Positions 44,538 to 55,900 of a DNA stretch of 64,000 nt are shown here, in pieces. A model generated the notes under the pieces. That model made no database searches, was not told where the DNA came from, and saw only the letters and a list, made by a program, of their open reading frames with translations. The number at the start of each line of letters is the position of its first letter. The stretch's first letter is position 1. The position numbers and the translations under genes are program-made. The stretch is from Apostichopus japonicus (taxonomy: Eukaryota; Echinodermata; Holothuroidea; Aspidochirotida; Stichopodidae): NCBI RefSeq assembly GCF_037975245.1, contig NC_092577.1, forward strand, positions 3,493,501-3,557,500, read 5' to 3'.

Positions 44538-45489
44538 ACTAGATAATACTAACCTTTAGGTATTAAAATCTACTAGAAAAACAAAAATGCCGCAGTGAAT
44601 ATGCATATTTACATTGAAACCTTGGGGAAATATTGAACATGGGATCTATACGTTCTTTTGTTTGCAGAATTTTTATTTTCACTGTTTGATAGATTCCGGT
44701 CGCTTTTTTCATTGTTCTGACGGTAACTGTCATTGTGTGTCAGAATCTAAAGACTGACCTAGAGAAAACAAGGCATGGAAAAGGCAAGGCTTGACGACTT
44801 ATACCATTATCTAAAAATAAGCGTGCTTACAAATGTCAATTGTGTTTAGGTCAACTACTATATGCGCTAAAATAGCACTAATGTAATTTGCTCCCTATTT
44901 AGTGGAAAAACAGAGGACGAAAATCTTATCCTTACCTAATTGTTAACAGTCAAATCAACCAAGAATGCAATTAGAGAACATGTTATCAGGATACAAATGT
45001 ATCTTTAAGTTCCAGCCAACGTAACTGGTGACTCCTCCCCTCCTCTATAAACACGTACGATATAGAACATGCCAAATATGTTATCAATACCGTTCAATAC
45101 AATATTCTGCAGAATATTGTTACTTAATTATGTCACAATAGTCCCTCTATATGGATAGGTAATATGTGGGTTCGCAATTCGTTGCAAGTAGGGTCTCCTA
45201 GCTTAATGTTAGGAAGTGAAACTATAGGCCTCTACCGGGAACCATAAGTCGGATTCAGTAACATGAAACGGGTAAATTTAATTATTTTCAGCTACTATTT
45301 CTCTTAAATTAGTATGCCATACTTAAACGTTAAAAAAAAACTGTGTGGGTGGACTGAAATTTTAAAAACGCCAAATTTTAATTTTGTGGAGTTATAAAAC
45401 GCCAAACTAACAACACTGTATTGAAGACTACACAATTATTATAAGCATATTGTAATGATGTTAATCCTCTCCGTTGTCTGTGTTCTAAC

Positions 45490-45641
45490 CGACTTATTCT
45501 CCTCAAATCGAAGGCTACAATGTTGTACTGTACATCTCGCATATAGTCAGTCGTTTCCAGTGTATATATCAGTCCTAAAATGGTTCCATGTTTGTTAATC
45601 CGCACAACTTCATCGTAGTGTTCAATTTGAACATGCATCAC
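45490..45641 (-). other. Exon-like conserved open segment, copy 2
   Basis: The minus strand encodes YDEVVRINKHGTILGLIY, then TTDYMRDV and VAFDLRRISR, and reaches a donor-like GTTAGAAC. The frame is open on past it. The paralogue at 14063-14212 keeps the frame up to its donor. The family is unknown; a propeller blade from a TRIM-like gene is one possibility. Confidence 0.4.
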
Positions 45642-45768
45642 ATATTGTAATCGATTCGATCCATATCATATATTTTAGGAACGGGTACTTTCCGCATATG
45701 GATTATAGCATATTGATTTCTGTTGCGAGTCTCACACTTGTTCAGTGTGATCACTCAGGAGTATACGT

Positions 45769-45826
45769 GTTACATATAACACACGTCATAACACACACGT
45801 CATTACACATGTCATGACAAAACGCC
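45769..45826. repeat. TCATGACA/CGTCATGA-rich motif, copy 4
   Basis: Contains ACACGTCATAACACAC, ACGTCATTACAC and TGTCATGACAAAACG. Homologous to the clusters at 9355, 14338 and 21236. Confidence 0.7.
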
Positions 45827-46612
45827 CTGAATTAGACATTAAACATTTGGGTACGTGTATATCCTGAGATGAGGGGGAAGAGGGGGGGGGGGGGTTGGTG
45901 CTAGGCAAGACTACATGAGTACGAAGTGATAAGCATAAATAACAAATAATTTCCAAAAGAGTTACGTCATTCACGGCGGTTAACTAAAGGGGATGAAAAC
46001 GTGGTTTTCACTTTTCATAAAGGGGTGTTCCAGGTGAATGAGTATTGATATGGTATACACTTTGATGACAGACGTAAATGACACATCAAGTATGTTTGTC
46101 TCTGACAGAAGACTGAATTTGAAAGTGAGAAAATAAGGCTTGAAACAGGAAATCAAACATTAATCAATAAAAGAATCGTAACAGTGTGACTAGTCTGACC
46201 AATTACATGCTACTTTCAGCAACATTAAATCTGAATGACAATTGTGTTGCTGTAACTTGTTTTTGTCAATGGCACACGCGAACGGTAATTTTGAAAACAA
46301 ATCACCCACGATAGAGCCAGGGCACGAAATCTAGAAAAAGTGACCCCATTCCCTCACATCAAAAGTGTAACAGTATGGTCTACATTTTCAGGCCATATAT
46401 TCAAACTCAACCAATACTTGTTAACCGCATAAAGCAATTGATGAAAGATCTCGATAAATAAGTTAGCATATTATTTAATGATATGCACCCATGAACAAAT
46501 TTTATTAGTGACATGTTATTCTCAGCAAAAATGACAACATACCCTTTCTCTTTACAGAAAGTTTTTCTACATTAGGCCAACCTCAGCTTTTCAGCACAAA
46601 CAATTGTTATTA

Positions 46613-47222
46613 GTATAGGCCTATATATGTATACCAATATTGTCTTTGTTGTTTTATCAGTACAAGATCATTTAACACTGGTTATTTCTGAGGAAACTGT
46701 AACGAGATAATGTGTGTTAAAATTTCTTAAAGTGTGTAATACCTACGACCAGTTTCTACTGAGACGGAATTATACAGTATATCATATAAGCACACAAACC
46801 CATGCATAACATATGACTGGACAAATGATATCAGTTGACTGGACTGTAGAGAGAAATTGAGATGCGGATGAAATGCACCATGTTAATTCCCAACTATAGA
46901 CCATGCCCTCTAATCGCCAGGTCGGCAGCTGTTAGAACGCAGCTTCCGCTCACCAGTAATTCATACAATAAAAATGGCCTACCCAAGATTGCATCAGCTA
47001 TGAGTTTGGATTATATCGGCTATCAAACTCAGATTTTCGGCTAAACCTCATCCGTTACTTCTTTTCAGCTTCCATCTGTTGAAAACGATCTAATAGGCAT
47101 ACCGTTAGTATTATTAATCTGTTATTTTTCTTTATCGGTTTTGTTTTTGTTTCTCTCCCCGTCTTCCGGGATCTTTGAATATTTCGAACTGGAAAATAAA
47201 AAAACAAAAAAAAAAAACAAAC
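46613..47222 (+). mobile_element. Probable retroelement insertion with A-rich tail
   Basis: Homology to block 1 stops near 46612, and homology to the block-2 TRIM 3' flank begins near 47223 (CGGTGAACTAGCATATCAGC). The sequence between ends in an A-rich tail (47190-47217). This fits a retroposed insert in plus orientation. The element family was not identified and no TSD was confirmed. Confidence 0.5.
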
Positions 47223-47463
47223 CAACGGTGAACTAGCATATCAGCTTTAGTTTGACAAAGAATAAATGTATCTAATTATGGTTCAAATTAAAACATATCG
47301 TTCATTGTCCAACTGAGAACTGTAAGTTGTTAGAGGAAAAGATTCATTTGTTGGCAAGTAATCTGCTTACATTCTTACAATTTTAGCCTTGATATAACCT
47401 TCGACATTCTGTGGAATGTATATTATACTCAATCCAGCAGTACTGGCAACACAGTTGACAGCT

Positions 47464-49650
47464 TTATTTCACTAACAGACCATACGTGTGGACTTCTTTC
47501 ATATGAGAAGTGGCTATCAGTACTTTCTCCTCCCCGTTTGCATCTAATATCGTCAAGCATACAGTATCCTTATCCACTGATCTTGTTGTTAGAACCTGTC
47601 GGCCATCTTGACTGTACTGTACCAGGATACATCTCACCTGACGTGAAATTTTGGCTTTCCATAACATGTATATGAACTCGTACTTGTCTGTGCAGACTTT
47701 GAGAGGACACCAGTCACATTCATCAACATCTGGTTTGGAAAATCCATACATCAGCTTACTCTCTGATCCCTCCATGGAGACTGCATAGGCTCCCCTACTA
47801 CCATTATCACAGACGAGGAGATTACCTCTATATACAGTGATATCAGTCACAACTTTAATTACATCTGGTAATGTTATGGAGTGACAGTACTTCAGCTGAT
47901 CAGTAAAAACATAGATATCTCTGCTCTCAGTACCAACAATGATGTGTTTGTTGACAGGATCAGTCGTTACACAATTCAAATTCAGATTTGCTGGCCAGTT
48001 TCCAATGACATCACCAACATTCTTCGTGACAAATGAACCTTCACGAATATCATAAATACCGATTTCACCAGGAGTACTAGCTGTTGCAAGTTTGTGTGGA
48101 GATAGAAAACAGCAGTAGAACCACACTTGTTCTGTTGGTTTTATCCGATGCTGAGTCATTACATGTCCTCTCTTATTAAGGAGAGTGATGTGGTTAATGT
48201 CATCACTACCACCTGTGATGACAATTTTACCATCCAAGGTACTTGTTATATCATCGATGTACCACGTTAAATTTCCTATGAACACCTTAACTATAACTAC
48301 AGACTCTTCGTGTTCACTAATCGTTACGTTATCAAATAGATTTTTCGTTATGTCACCGATCGTAAAATCAGATATAGATTCTATATCTAGGAATTCCTTT
48401 TTCATTTCTTGTACCAGAGGTTCACAAGCTTCCCTAATATCAGGTATACACTGAGCATCTATCCACTCGTCTTTTGATGCCAGAATAGATGAAGTCGTGG
48501 TTGTAAAGTTCTCGTAACGTTCAATAATCTGCTGACAATGATTTGATATTTTCTGAAGCTCATCCATATGTTGCTTTGTGCGAATGCCTATATCCACTGA
48601 CAGTTCCTTTAAATTGTCATCTAACTTTTTAAGCTTCCCATCAACTATTCCCTCGCGTTTATCGCATTTCTCATTAAAAACTAGTGATTCATGATCATAT
48701 TTTCTTTCTGTTTCCTTTGTGATTTCTTCATATTTCTGTTTCACTTCACTCAACTCTTTTTCCTCCCTGACCCTTACTTGTAGTTTTTCATCATCCCTTC
48801 TGTAGTTTATGTCCATCAAGCCATTTTCTCTTTCAGTAGTGACTTTTTTCTTATCGTCTTTGAGTTTGCACAATAGTTGTTCGTGTTGGATTTTCAAAGT
48901 TTCCGCCTTTTCCGCGTTATTTTCAGACAGCTTTCCTATAGTTACTTCAACCTTTCCAGGTAACTCGTATAGTCTACTTTTCAATATGTTTATTTCAGTC
49001 AGTTTCGATTCAAGTAAAATTCTTTCATGACTCGCTAGTTCATTGACTTCATGTAGGTCATGCCCTTTGTGTTTGCTGTAGGTACACGGTACACAAACCG
49101 GTACATTTCTACATGTGCTACAACACAACTGGGCTTGTTGTTTCACATGAATATGGCACCTTGGGTCTTCCGTAAAGGCTGATAATTCTTCTAAAGTGAG
49201 GTTCATGGCTTCTGCGTTTGCTAATTTCAGTATGTGTGGTTGATGATCTTTAAGCATTCTACTGTCCTTGTGAAACTTGTAACATTGTTCACATAAAAAG
49301 TCTCCACACTTAAAGCAATATGCAAACACCTTATTTTTCTTTGAACAGCTAATACATTCCTTTAAGTCTCCGTTATTGGCAGACTTTTGCAAGTTTAAGA
49401 ACTCAAGAACACTCTTCATGTGAAAGTCAGTCTTGAATCCATCCACTCCTTTCTTGGGTACTTGGCAGACTTGCTTACACATTGGACATTCGATTGTTCC
49501 ATCATTGCTTGCTTGGATGACTGTTTTCAAACAGAGACTACAGTATCGGTGAAGACAAGGTAACATTTTTGGTTCGTTAAACTGATCCAAGCAAACAGAA
49601 CACAGGAAGAAGTTCTCCTTCAATTCATTTAGAGAGGTTGAGGTAGCCAT
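47464..49650 (-). CDS. TRIM family protein (RING, two B-boxes, coiled coil, beta-propeller-like C-terminus), sister of the gene at 22748
   Basis: Intact 728-residue frame from ATG at 49650. RING ligands Cys17, Cys20, Cys32, His34, Cys37, Cys40, Cys55, Cys58. B-box 1 starts at Cys99, B-box 2 at Cys165. Coiled coil about 205-400, then blade-like repeats (VITGGSDD, GIYDIREGS, SRDIYVF, GNLLVCDN, KEVHTYGLL). By hand count it differs from its sister at about 10 of the first 200 residues but about 60 of the last 275. Probable E3 ubiquitin ligase. The coding exon is intronless; a TTACAG about 45 bases upstream could be the acceptor of a 5' UTR intron, as in the sister. The 3' flank is shared with 22500-22747 up to the retroelement at 46613-47222. 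Confidence 0.94.
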   Translation of the reverse strand: MATSTSLNELKENFFLCSVCLDQFNEPKMLPCLHRYCSLCLKTVIQASNDGTIECPMCKQVCQVPKKGVDGFKTDFHMKSVLEFLNLQKSANNGDLKECISCSKKNKVFAYCFKCGDFLCEQCYKFHKDSRMLKDHQPHILKLANAEAMNLTLEELSAFTEDPRCHIHVKQQAQLCCSTCRNVPVCVPCTYSKHKGHDLHEVNELASHERILLESKLTEINILKSRLYELPGKVEVTIGKLSENNAEKAETLKIQHEQLLCKLKDDKKKVTTERENGLMDINYRRDDEKLQVRVREEKELSEVKQKYEEITKETERKYDHESLVFNEKCDKREGIVDGKLKKLDDNLKELSVDIGIRTKQHMDELQKISNHCQQIIERYENFTTTTSSILASKDEWIDAQCIPDIREACEPLVQEMKKEFLDIESISDFTIGDITKNLFDNVTISEHEESVVIVKVFIGNLTWYIDDITSTLDGKIVITGGSDDINHITLLNKRGHVMTQHRIKPTEQVWFYCCFLSPHKLATASTPGEIGIYDIREGSFVTKNVGDVIGNWPANLNLNCVTTDPVNKHIIVGTESRDIYVFTDQLKYCHSITLPDVIKVVTDITVYRGNLLVCDNGSRGAYAVSMEGSESKLMYGFSKPDVDECDWCPLKVCTDKYEFIYMLWKAKISRQVRCILVQYSQDGRQVLTTRSVDKDTVCLTILDANGEEKVLIATSHMKEVHTYGLLVK

Positions 49651-49905
49651 GATCCTTGTTGGAGATGTGTATTTGTCTGACAGATCTGTAATTAATATTG
49701 TGTGGCAAAAAGAAAGACAAGAATAAAATGCGACAATCGAAAATCAAATCAATCATTTTTAATATCATTTATCCACCCTGTACGAGTACTATGCTATTGC
49801 GCCACATTTTGTTTTCTGTGACGCAACCGGCCACATGTTGGACCAAATCGAGTGCACAAAATTCGCGAACTGAATTTTGTTACTGCAATTTTATGACAAT
49901 TGAGC

Positions 49906-49993
<88 letters not shown>

Positions 49994-50560
49994 CGAGAAT
50001 CAAAAGTCAAATCAATCTTTGTTAATATCATTTATCCATTATGATTTCTATGCTACTACGCCTTCATGGGACATGCTACTACTGTTTGTGTGTTAATAGT
50101 ACAATACAATATTCTGAAGAATATTGAAGCAGAGTTTACTGGTTTTCTGTGATGCAACCGGCCATATGTTTGACCAAGTCGAGTGAACAAATATGGAACT
50201 GAATGAAGTTACTGTTACTTTATAACAATAGAGCCTGTATATGGGTAGGAAATATGTGGATCATAATTCCTTGGGATATCTTAGCAAAAAGTTAAGGATT
50301 TTTTCCTTTTGAAATGTTGCAATGAATTGATCGTCACATAGTCCTGCTAGTTCATAAATGACTGTGAACTAGCACATCAACTTATACTTTTGAAGTGTAT
50401 TTAGTGGTTGAAAATTTACGTTAGAATAATTCAAATCTGAAAATACTGCAGCTTTCAGAGATGGTTGTCTCTGACACGCTAATAAGGGACATGGGTACAA
50501 ACACATTACATCCACAACACCAAATCAACCCCTCCCCCAACTGAGACACTCCATGCATAA
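49651..50560. other. Upstream flank of the TRIM gene with (TA)n expansion and local duplication
   Basis: 49800-49900 and 50100-50240 both match 25090-25260 (TGACGCAACCGGCCA at 49819 and TGATGCAACCGGCCA at 50151). So this flank holds two copies, separated by a TA run. Confidence 0.7.
49909..49988. repeat. (TA)n microsatellite
   Basis: 80 bases of perfect TA. The paralogous position near 25240 has only TGTAAATGGG, so the expansion arose after the duplication. Confidence 0.97.
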
Positions 50561-52409
50561 CAGACGCGTATCCAGGGGGCGTTGGGGGCGCGCGCCCCCC
50601 GGGTAAGAAAAAGAGGAGAGAAAAAAAGAGAAGAAAAAAGGAAAAAAGAGGGGGAAAAAAGAGGAGGAGAGGAAGGAAGGGAAAGAAAAAGAAGAAAGAG
50701 AGAAAAAGGAGAAAAGGAGGGAGTAGAAGAAAAACGCCAAGACACCGGGAAGAGAAAAAGGAACAGTGACATCATAACAGCGCTGATCCCTATTATAAAA
50801 ACAGTGTATAGCCAGTGACGCAGATCGAGGATTTCGGAAGGGGCATACGCCCTACCCTACCCCTTACCGACAACTCCATATTTGACGTTTCCATTTTCCC
50901 TCTCCCACTTATGATCTATATATATACTATATATGGTCTATTATAACGCGTGTGTGTGTATATATACGCCTTAAACAATTGTAGAATTGTGCTATGAAAC
51001 CAACTGTGGCTGGTCTCGAACTCGACCGTGTCGTCGGGAACATGACGCATTTCGGGAAGGGGTCGACCGCCCCCTCCCCCCTTCAGCATATTTTTTTATG
51101 TAATCGCTAGTAATTGCAAAATAGAAAGTGCTTAGATGCAACTTACAAGGCCTGGGAAGTGTCATTTCCAGCGATCTGGGAGGCATTTTCGGCCAAAATT
51201 TGCTTGTACGCTTCGCGCCAACAAATGGCCTGGGTAGTGCCATATCCAGCAATCTGGGAGGCATTCTCGTCCAAAATTTTCTTGTACGCTTTGCGCCAAC
51301 CTATGGTGGCGCTACGCTTAGATAATTTGCCTACAGGCTCCGCCTCTCCATTGGCAAATTCCTCGCTACGCGCCTGTTCGAATTTGTAAAGCAAACAGCA
51401 GATATCACATCATATCAGTGAGCATGAAAATGGCGTTCCAGGATGAATAGCCTCAAAACTGTCCGATTTGCCCGAAAAAAATAACCAAAATTTTCGCGCG
51501 CTCCGCGCGTTCAACATGTTGATGTCAATATCAAATAAGCAAGCATCGGTTATTAAATCGCATGCCATCATGTACCGTACGGTCCGTGAAAGTTGCGCAG
51601 TATACCGCGGGATGCTAATGTAAACAACCAAATGTCTTATGTAGATGGAGAAAAGGCATGGAGGTCCAATTATGTCAAAACTATCTTTTACATTAGTAAT
51701 AGCGAATTAGGGGCTGCAGCCCCCCCCCCCCGCCTCCTACGCCTATGTGTGCAGTGTTCGGTTTCGGAAATATCTGCTATTTTTTCATTTCCTTCAACGA
51801 AGTTTTATAACAGCCGTTATAAGAGGTTTTAATATTTGTACACCAATAAATTAACTGTGTCTGAATTTTCGAAAATTTCTGACCAACATTCTTCATCACA
51901 CTTCCCTCTACTCGTGCAATTTTGACCGGTCTGTTAGGGGTTGAAGGAGGTTTTTCTATATTGGTTGTCCATAGATTAAATTTTGTGCACTTTATGGGTA
52001 TGTTTTGAAGTAAGTTTATTCACGAGAAATGTGAATTTTCAAATTCTGAACAAATAATGGGCTTAAAACCTTCAGAAATGGGGCTTACGGGCTTTTGTGG
52101 GCCGCGACGTAGAATCACCTACAAAAAGCAATGATCCACATGAGATGCGATGAGGTCGAACATGATTTGTAACTGGTGACAACCTTCAAAAAGGTTATGG
52201 ATAGAAAAAAAACTATTGGGAAATACTTCGTTCTCAGGCAAAAAGTGTACATCTGGGTGGTCATTTTCAAGCCCGAGAAGTGACATTTCCGGTGATCTGG
52301 GTGGTATCAAACCAGAAATTTTCTTGTACGCTGCGCGCCAACCGATGGTGGCGCTCCGCTTAGAAAGTAATTCGCGCCCCCCGGTAAGAAAATCCTGGAT
52401 ACGCCCCTG
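50561..52409. mobile_element. Composite terminal-inverted-repeat DNA transposon, non-autonomous
   Basis: The left end CAGACGCGTATCCAGG and the reversed right end CAGGGGCGTATCCAGG agree at 14 of 16 bases. CATAA flanks both sides (50556-50560 and 52410-52414). The paralogous site near 25555-25600 lacks the insert. Inside are a strongly purine-rich stretch (about 50608-50760), a local direct duplication (about 51148-51310, with AATCTGGGAGGCATT and GATCTGGGAGGCATT), and a right part (51716-52409) that is an inverted relative of the element at 14553-15241. No transposase is encoded. The pieces suggest several elements nested together. Confidence 0.72.
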
Positions 52410-52623
52410 CATAAGTTATGCACAATAATTCAGTCAGAACGTACCACCCTACTACAAAATGGATATTCAGTACAATGTTCAGTGCAGCACCCAGTTGGGA
52501 CAATTTGTTCTATACTGTTGTGTCATGTCCCGCTTTCAGAGCACTTGTATTGTCAGTACGAGTAGTATGAATATCATGTTTGTATAAGATCAAGGTTAGG
52601 AACTGATTGTACTGTCAATACCA
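52410..52623. other. Flank between two transposons
   Basis: The first part continues the homology to 25600-25667. No gene. Confidence 0.6.
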
Positions 52624-52907
52624 CACTGCAAAAACTCCGGTGTTAACATTTTGGATTTAGCTTGTCGGTGTTGAATTCAGTGTTGATTTGACACCAAAGA
52701 GAATGCAATCTGACCTTCAACCTCGTTCAGGTAGAAGTTTCAGCCAATCCCTTTCCAAGTTACTCTCCTTACCGCGTAAATACACTAAGTCATAGAAACC
52801 GGGACTCCTAATTGGTCCATAGTAGTGGCAGTAATTATCATATCGACATCGTCGGCGAAGCTGATACAACCGCGCAAAGCAGACGAGGTGCAAACGAAGG
52901 TGGCAAA

Positions 52908-55900
52908 ATGCTAATTGTTCGTTTATTTCGAAATGAAGCAAGGAAGGTTGTGGTATTCAAGGAATTCAGAGATTTGATTGGAACCGGTATGCTTTCTTTT
53001 GGAGATAATCTGTGTATAGCCTATATGTTTAAACTTTCTCGTGAAAGGATAGGCAATCTACGGAGGGAAGGGAAGGTTGCCTTTCATTACTTCATCATAG
53101 GCAGATGCCTAACAGACACCTATTGCGTAACTAAGGCCTAGGCTAATTGTTGCCGAAGGCCTTATACTGCTATAGCCTCTAGAGGCCCAAAGCCTGGGCC
53201 TAGGCCTAGTAGTAGTATTAGATCATGTGTAACGTTATATATCATTGCGTAGGCCTATAGAGCTGGCAGTTTAATTACAACTTGCCCTTGAACAGGGCTG
53301 TGCTTCATTTTATATGTATCACTTTTAAATTAGAGTACTTCTTTCCATTTTACTAATACAATGTGAAATGGAGAGTGGTAGTGATACCATAGGCCTAGGC
53401 TACTTCATACTCCATAGTCTCGAATATAATGCATGTATGATGTAGCCTGTAAATTAGGCCTACAGTTCTATTGCCCACCAACAAAACTAGGCTAAGACTA
53501 GACCAAGGCCCTTAAACTTAAAGTAGCCTCACACTCATCATCACACTGATTATAATGCAGGCAACATAATTTTGAGGTGGGTTCTCAATCGTTTAGTGCT
53601 GCGTTAAGCTGCTGTCGAAAGACATGATAAATAAGTTGCATTGAATCTCTTGCTGGTGAGCATGTCTAATCATCTATGTGTTCACGAATAGACATTTTAT
53701 CATTAGTACTAGCAGGCTTAAATGAAATTGTTACATTGGAAAGCCATAGGGCATCAAATTTCATGCCTAGTAGTTTGCATCCCTCAATAATCCACAAGAA
53801 CATTTTATGCAGATTTAGCCTACACAAAGACCAAATATGTGATAGGCCTTGTATGGTTTCCAATATTACCAATTGATGACAGACTGCATATCTTAGATTA
53901 AAATAATCTATGTAAAGCTTATTTGTTATGTTGGTTTTGGCCAACTTTGGACTGCGAAAGGAAGCATACGTCTAGCGTACATGCTTAGAAAGGCAAAAAA
54001 GTAGATAATTTTGAAGCAGTCCATTGCATATTTACATTGTCAATCTTGATTTCCAAAGGAAAACACGTACTGCAGGTCTATGTGATTTTACTGTAGGCTT
54101 TTTTCTGCAAGGCATGTGTAGGGTGAATGTATTGCAGTCTACATGGTAGTTTTATTACCATTAAATGTTGGCTAATTGCCTCGTTAGGGCAAATTCATAA
54201 TAAATCAGCAGTTGGTCACCATTTGAATGACAAATTCAGACAAATGAAGCCCCAACTCTTTGTCACTATTTTCTGTTTGTATTCACTATCTTGCAAACAC
54301 GCAATTTGCTGAGAAAAATGACTTTGAGTATAAGTTAACGCTCTCTGTGCAGGCCAGCTTAAGGCAATAAATTTAATGATACAAGGTCAAGGGCTGTTAA
54401 ATTTAATGCGTATAGACCTATTATAGGGCTAATTCCTAACAAGATAGACGTAATTAATATATGCATGACTAAATCAAAAGTATGGCACTTGCTGGTTTAT
54501 TCAATTTTCTTTCATATATGATACAGCAAAGAAGAAATTCAAAATTGCTGAAGATGTGATACTTGTGGATAAAGAGGATGGAGCAGAGATTGATGAAGAT
54601 TCTCTTGTACCTCTCCTTGAAATGGAGCCAAACACAGCAATCATGGTGTTAAAGAGAGGTGAAAAGTGGGGTAAGTGGCAAATGAGGAAGCTCCAAACAA
54701 CGCAAAATACTCTGCTGACATGAATAACCAGATGTGTTCCCAATGGTAAAATGTAGGTTAGTGTGTGATGAATGTAAGTTAGTGTGGTGGGATCTCTGAC
54801 AACATTTCCAGGGAATTAGCCTATACCTTTTGTCACAGAGAAGATCCCAGAGGTCCCTGAAAAAAATGACATTTGTTGGTGTTTTCGCCTCGTTTGTTGG
54901 ATAAAACCTCAGACTGGCTCCTTGATCCCCAGCATTTCAAATTGGGAATTTTGTTCAGTTTTCATACCACATTGTGATAGTGTGTAAGCATAGTTTATAC
55001 AGTGGCAGTCACGATCATATGGTCAAGATAACAAGGGTTGAACGTTGAATTTTGACTGCAGTTCATCAGCGTTGTATTGTTTTTTCCATAATTTAGGCGA
55101 TTCCCACACGTAAAACATAGAAGATTTAAAGAAATGTCTCATGTAGTGAGGGTATATATGCAAGTACAGCAAAACAGATAAGGCTTAATTGCAACTAAGG
55201 AGTAGCAGCGCTGCGGCAGTTTTAATGTCTGGTTCTTATGACTAGTTCTGTGAAGTTTTGAAATCAACAGGTTACATTAATTGCCATTTTTTTGCTTAAC
55301 AGCAGATTTTCTTTCCTTTAGTATCTCCAGCAGCTGCAAGGGTTAAAATAGACAGCAATTCAGACACTGATGTAATTTCTGAGGAAGATGATACTCAAGA
55401 TCATGTTAATCTTCCCTTCTGCACCTCCCATGAAAAGATTAAGGGAAACAGAAGCAACAACAAATGAGGCAGCTGAGGTAATCACATTTAAACATTTCTT
55501 TTAATGTTGAGGGCTTTATACCATTCAATGGAAACCTGCAACTTGGCAAAACATTTGCTCCAATTAGCAAGTTTTGCTATCCTCCTTAGCATGTACAGTA
55601 ACAATCTTTGTGAAAATGTATTGTATTCATTGATAATGCTTGAATCCACATTGCTCCCAAAGACTTTTGATATAGCATAAACAACTCAAGAAGCAGCATA
55701 CATTGGTGTTGGATTTGGGGTTTGACATCTTAACTGAACAGAAATGTTACTTTTGAGATGTTTCAAATTTGCTATTAACTTGCAAGATTCTGAACAGTCA
55801 ATAACCTAACAAATTGATGTAGCCTTAAACTTTATGGGTTGAGGTGGAGAGCCCGGGGGGGGGGGGGGGGATGGGTGTCACCAGTGTAAACTATGAATGG

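Larger units (their letters stand above)
44538..46612. other. Duplicated upstream flank (block 3)
   Basis: From about 44590 it is collinear with 13020-14499 and then 15595-16560, lacking only the hAT-like insertion present in block 1. A poly-G run lies at about 45883-45896. The exon-like segment is listed separately. Confidence 0.75.

Noticed and set aside
50506-50818. Glu/Lys/Arg-rich and Phe/Ser-rich open frames
   Set aside because: By-products of the purine-rich strand inside the TIR element.
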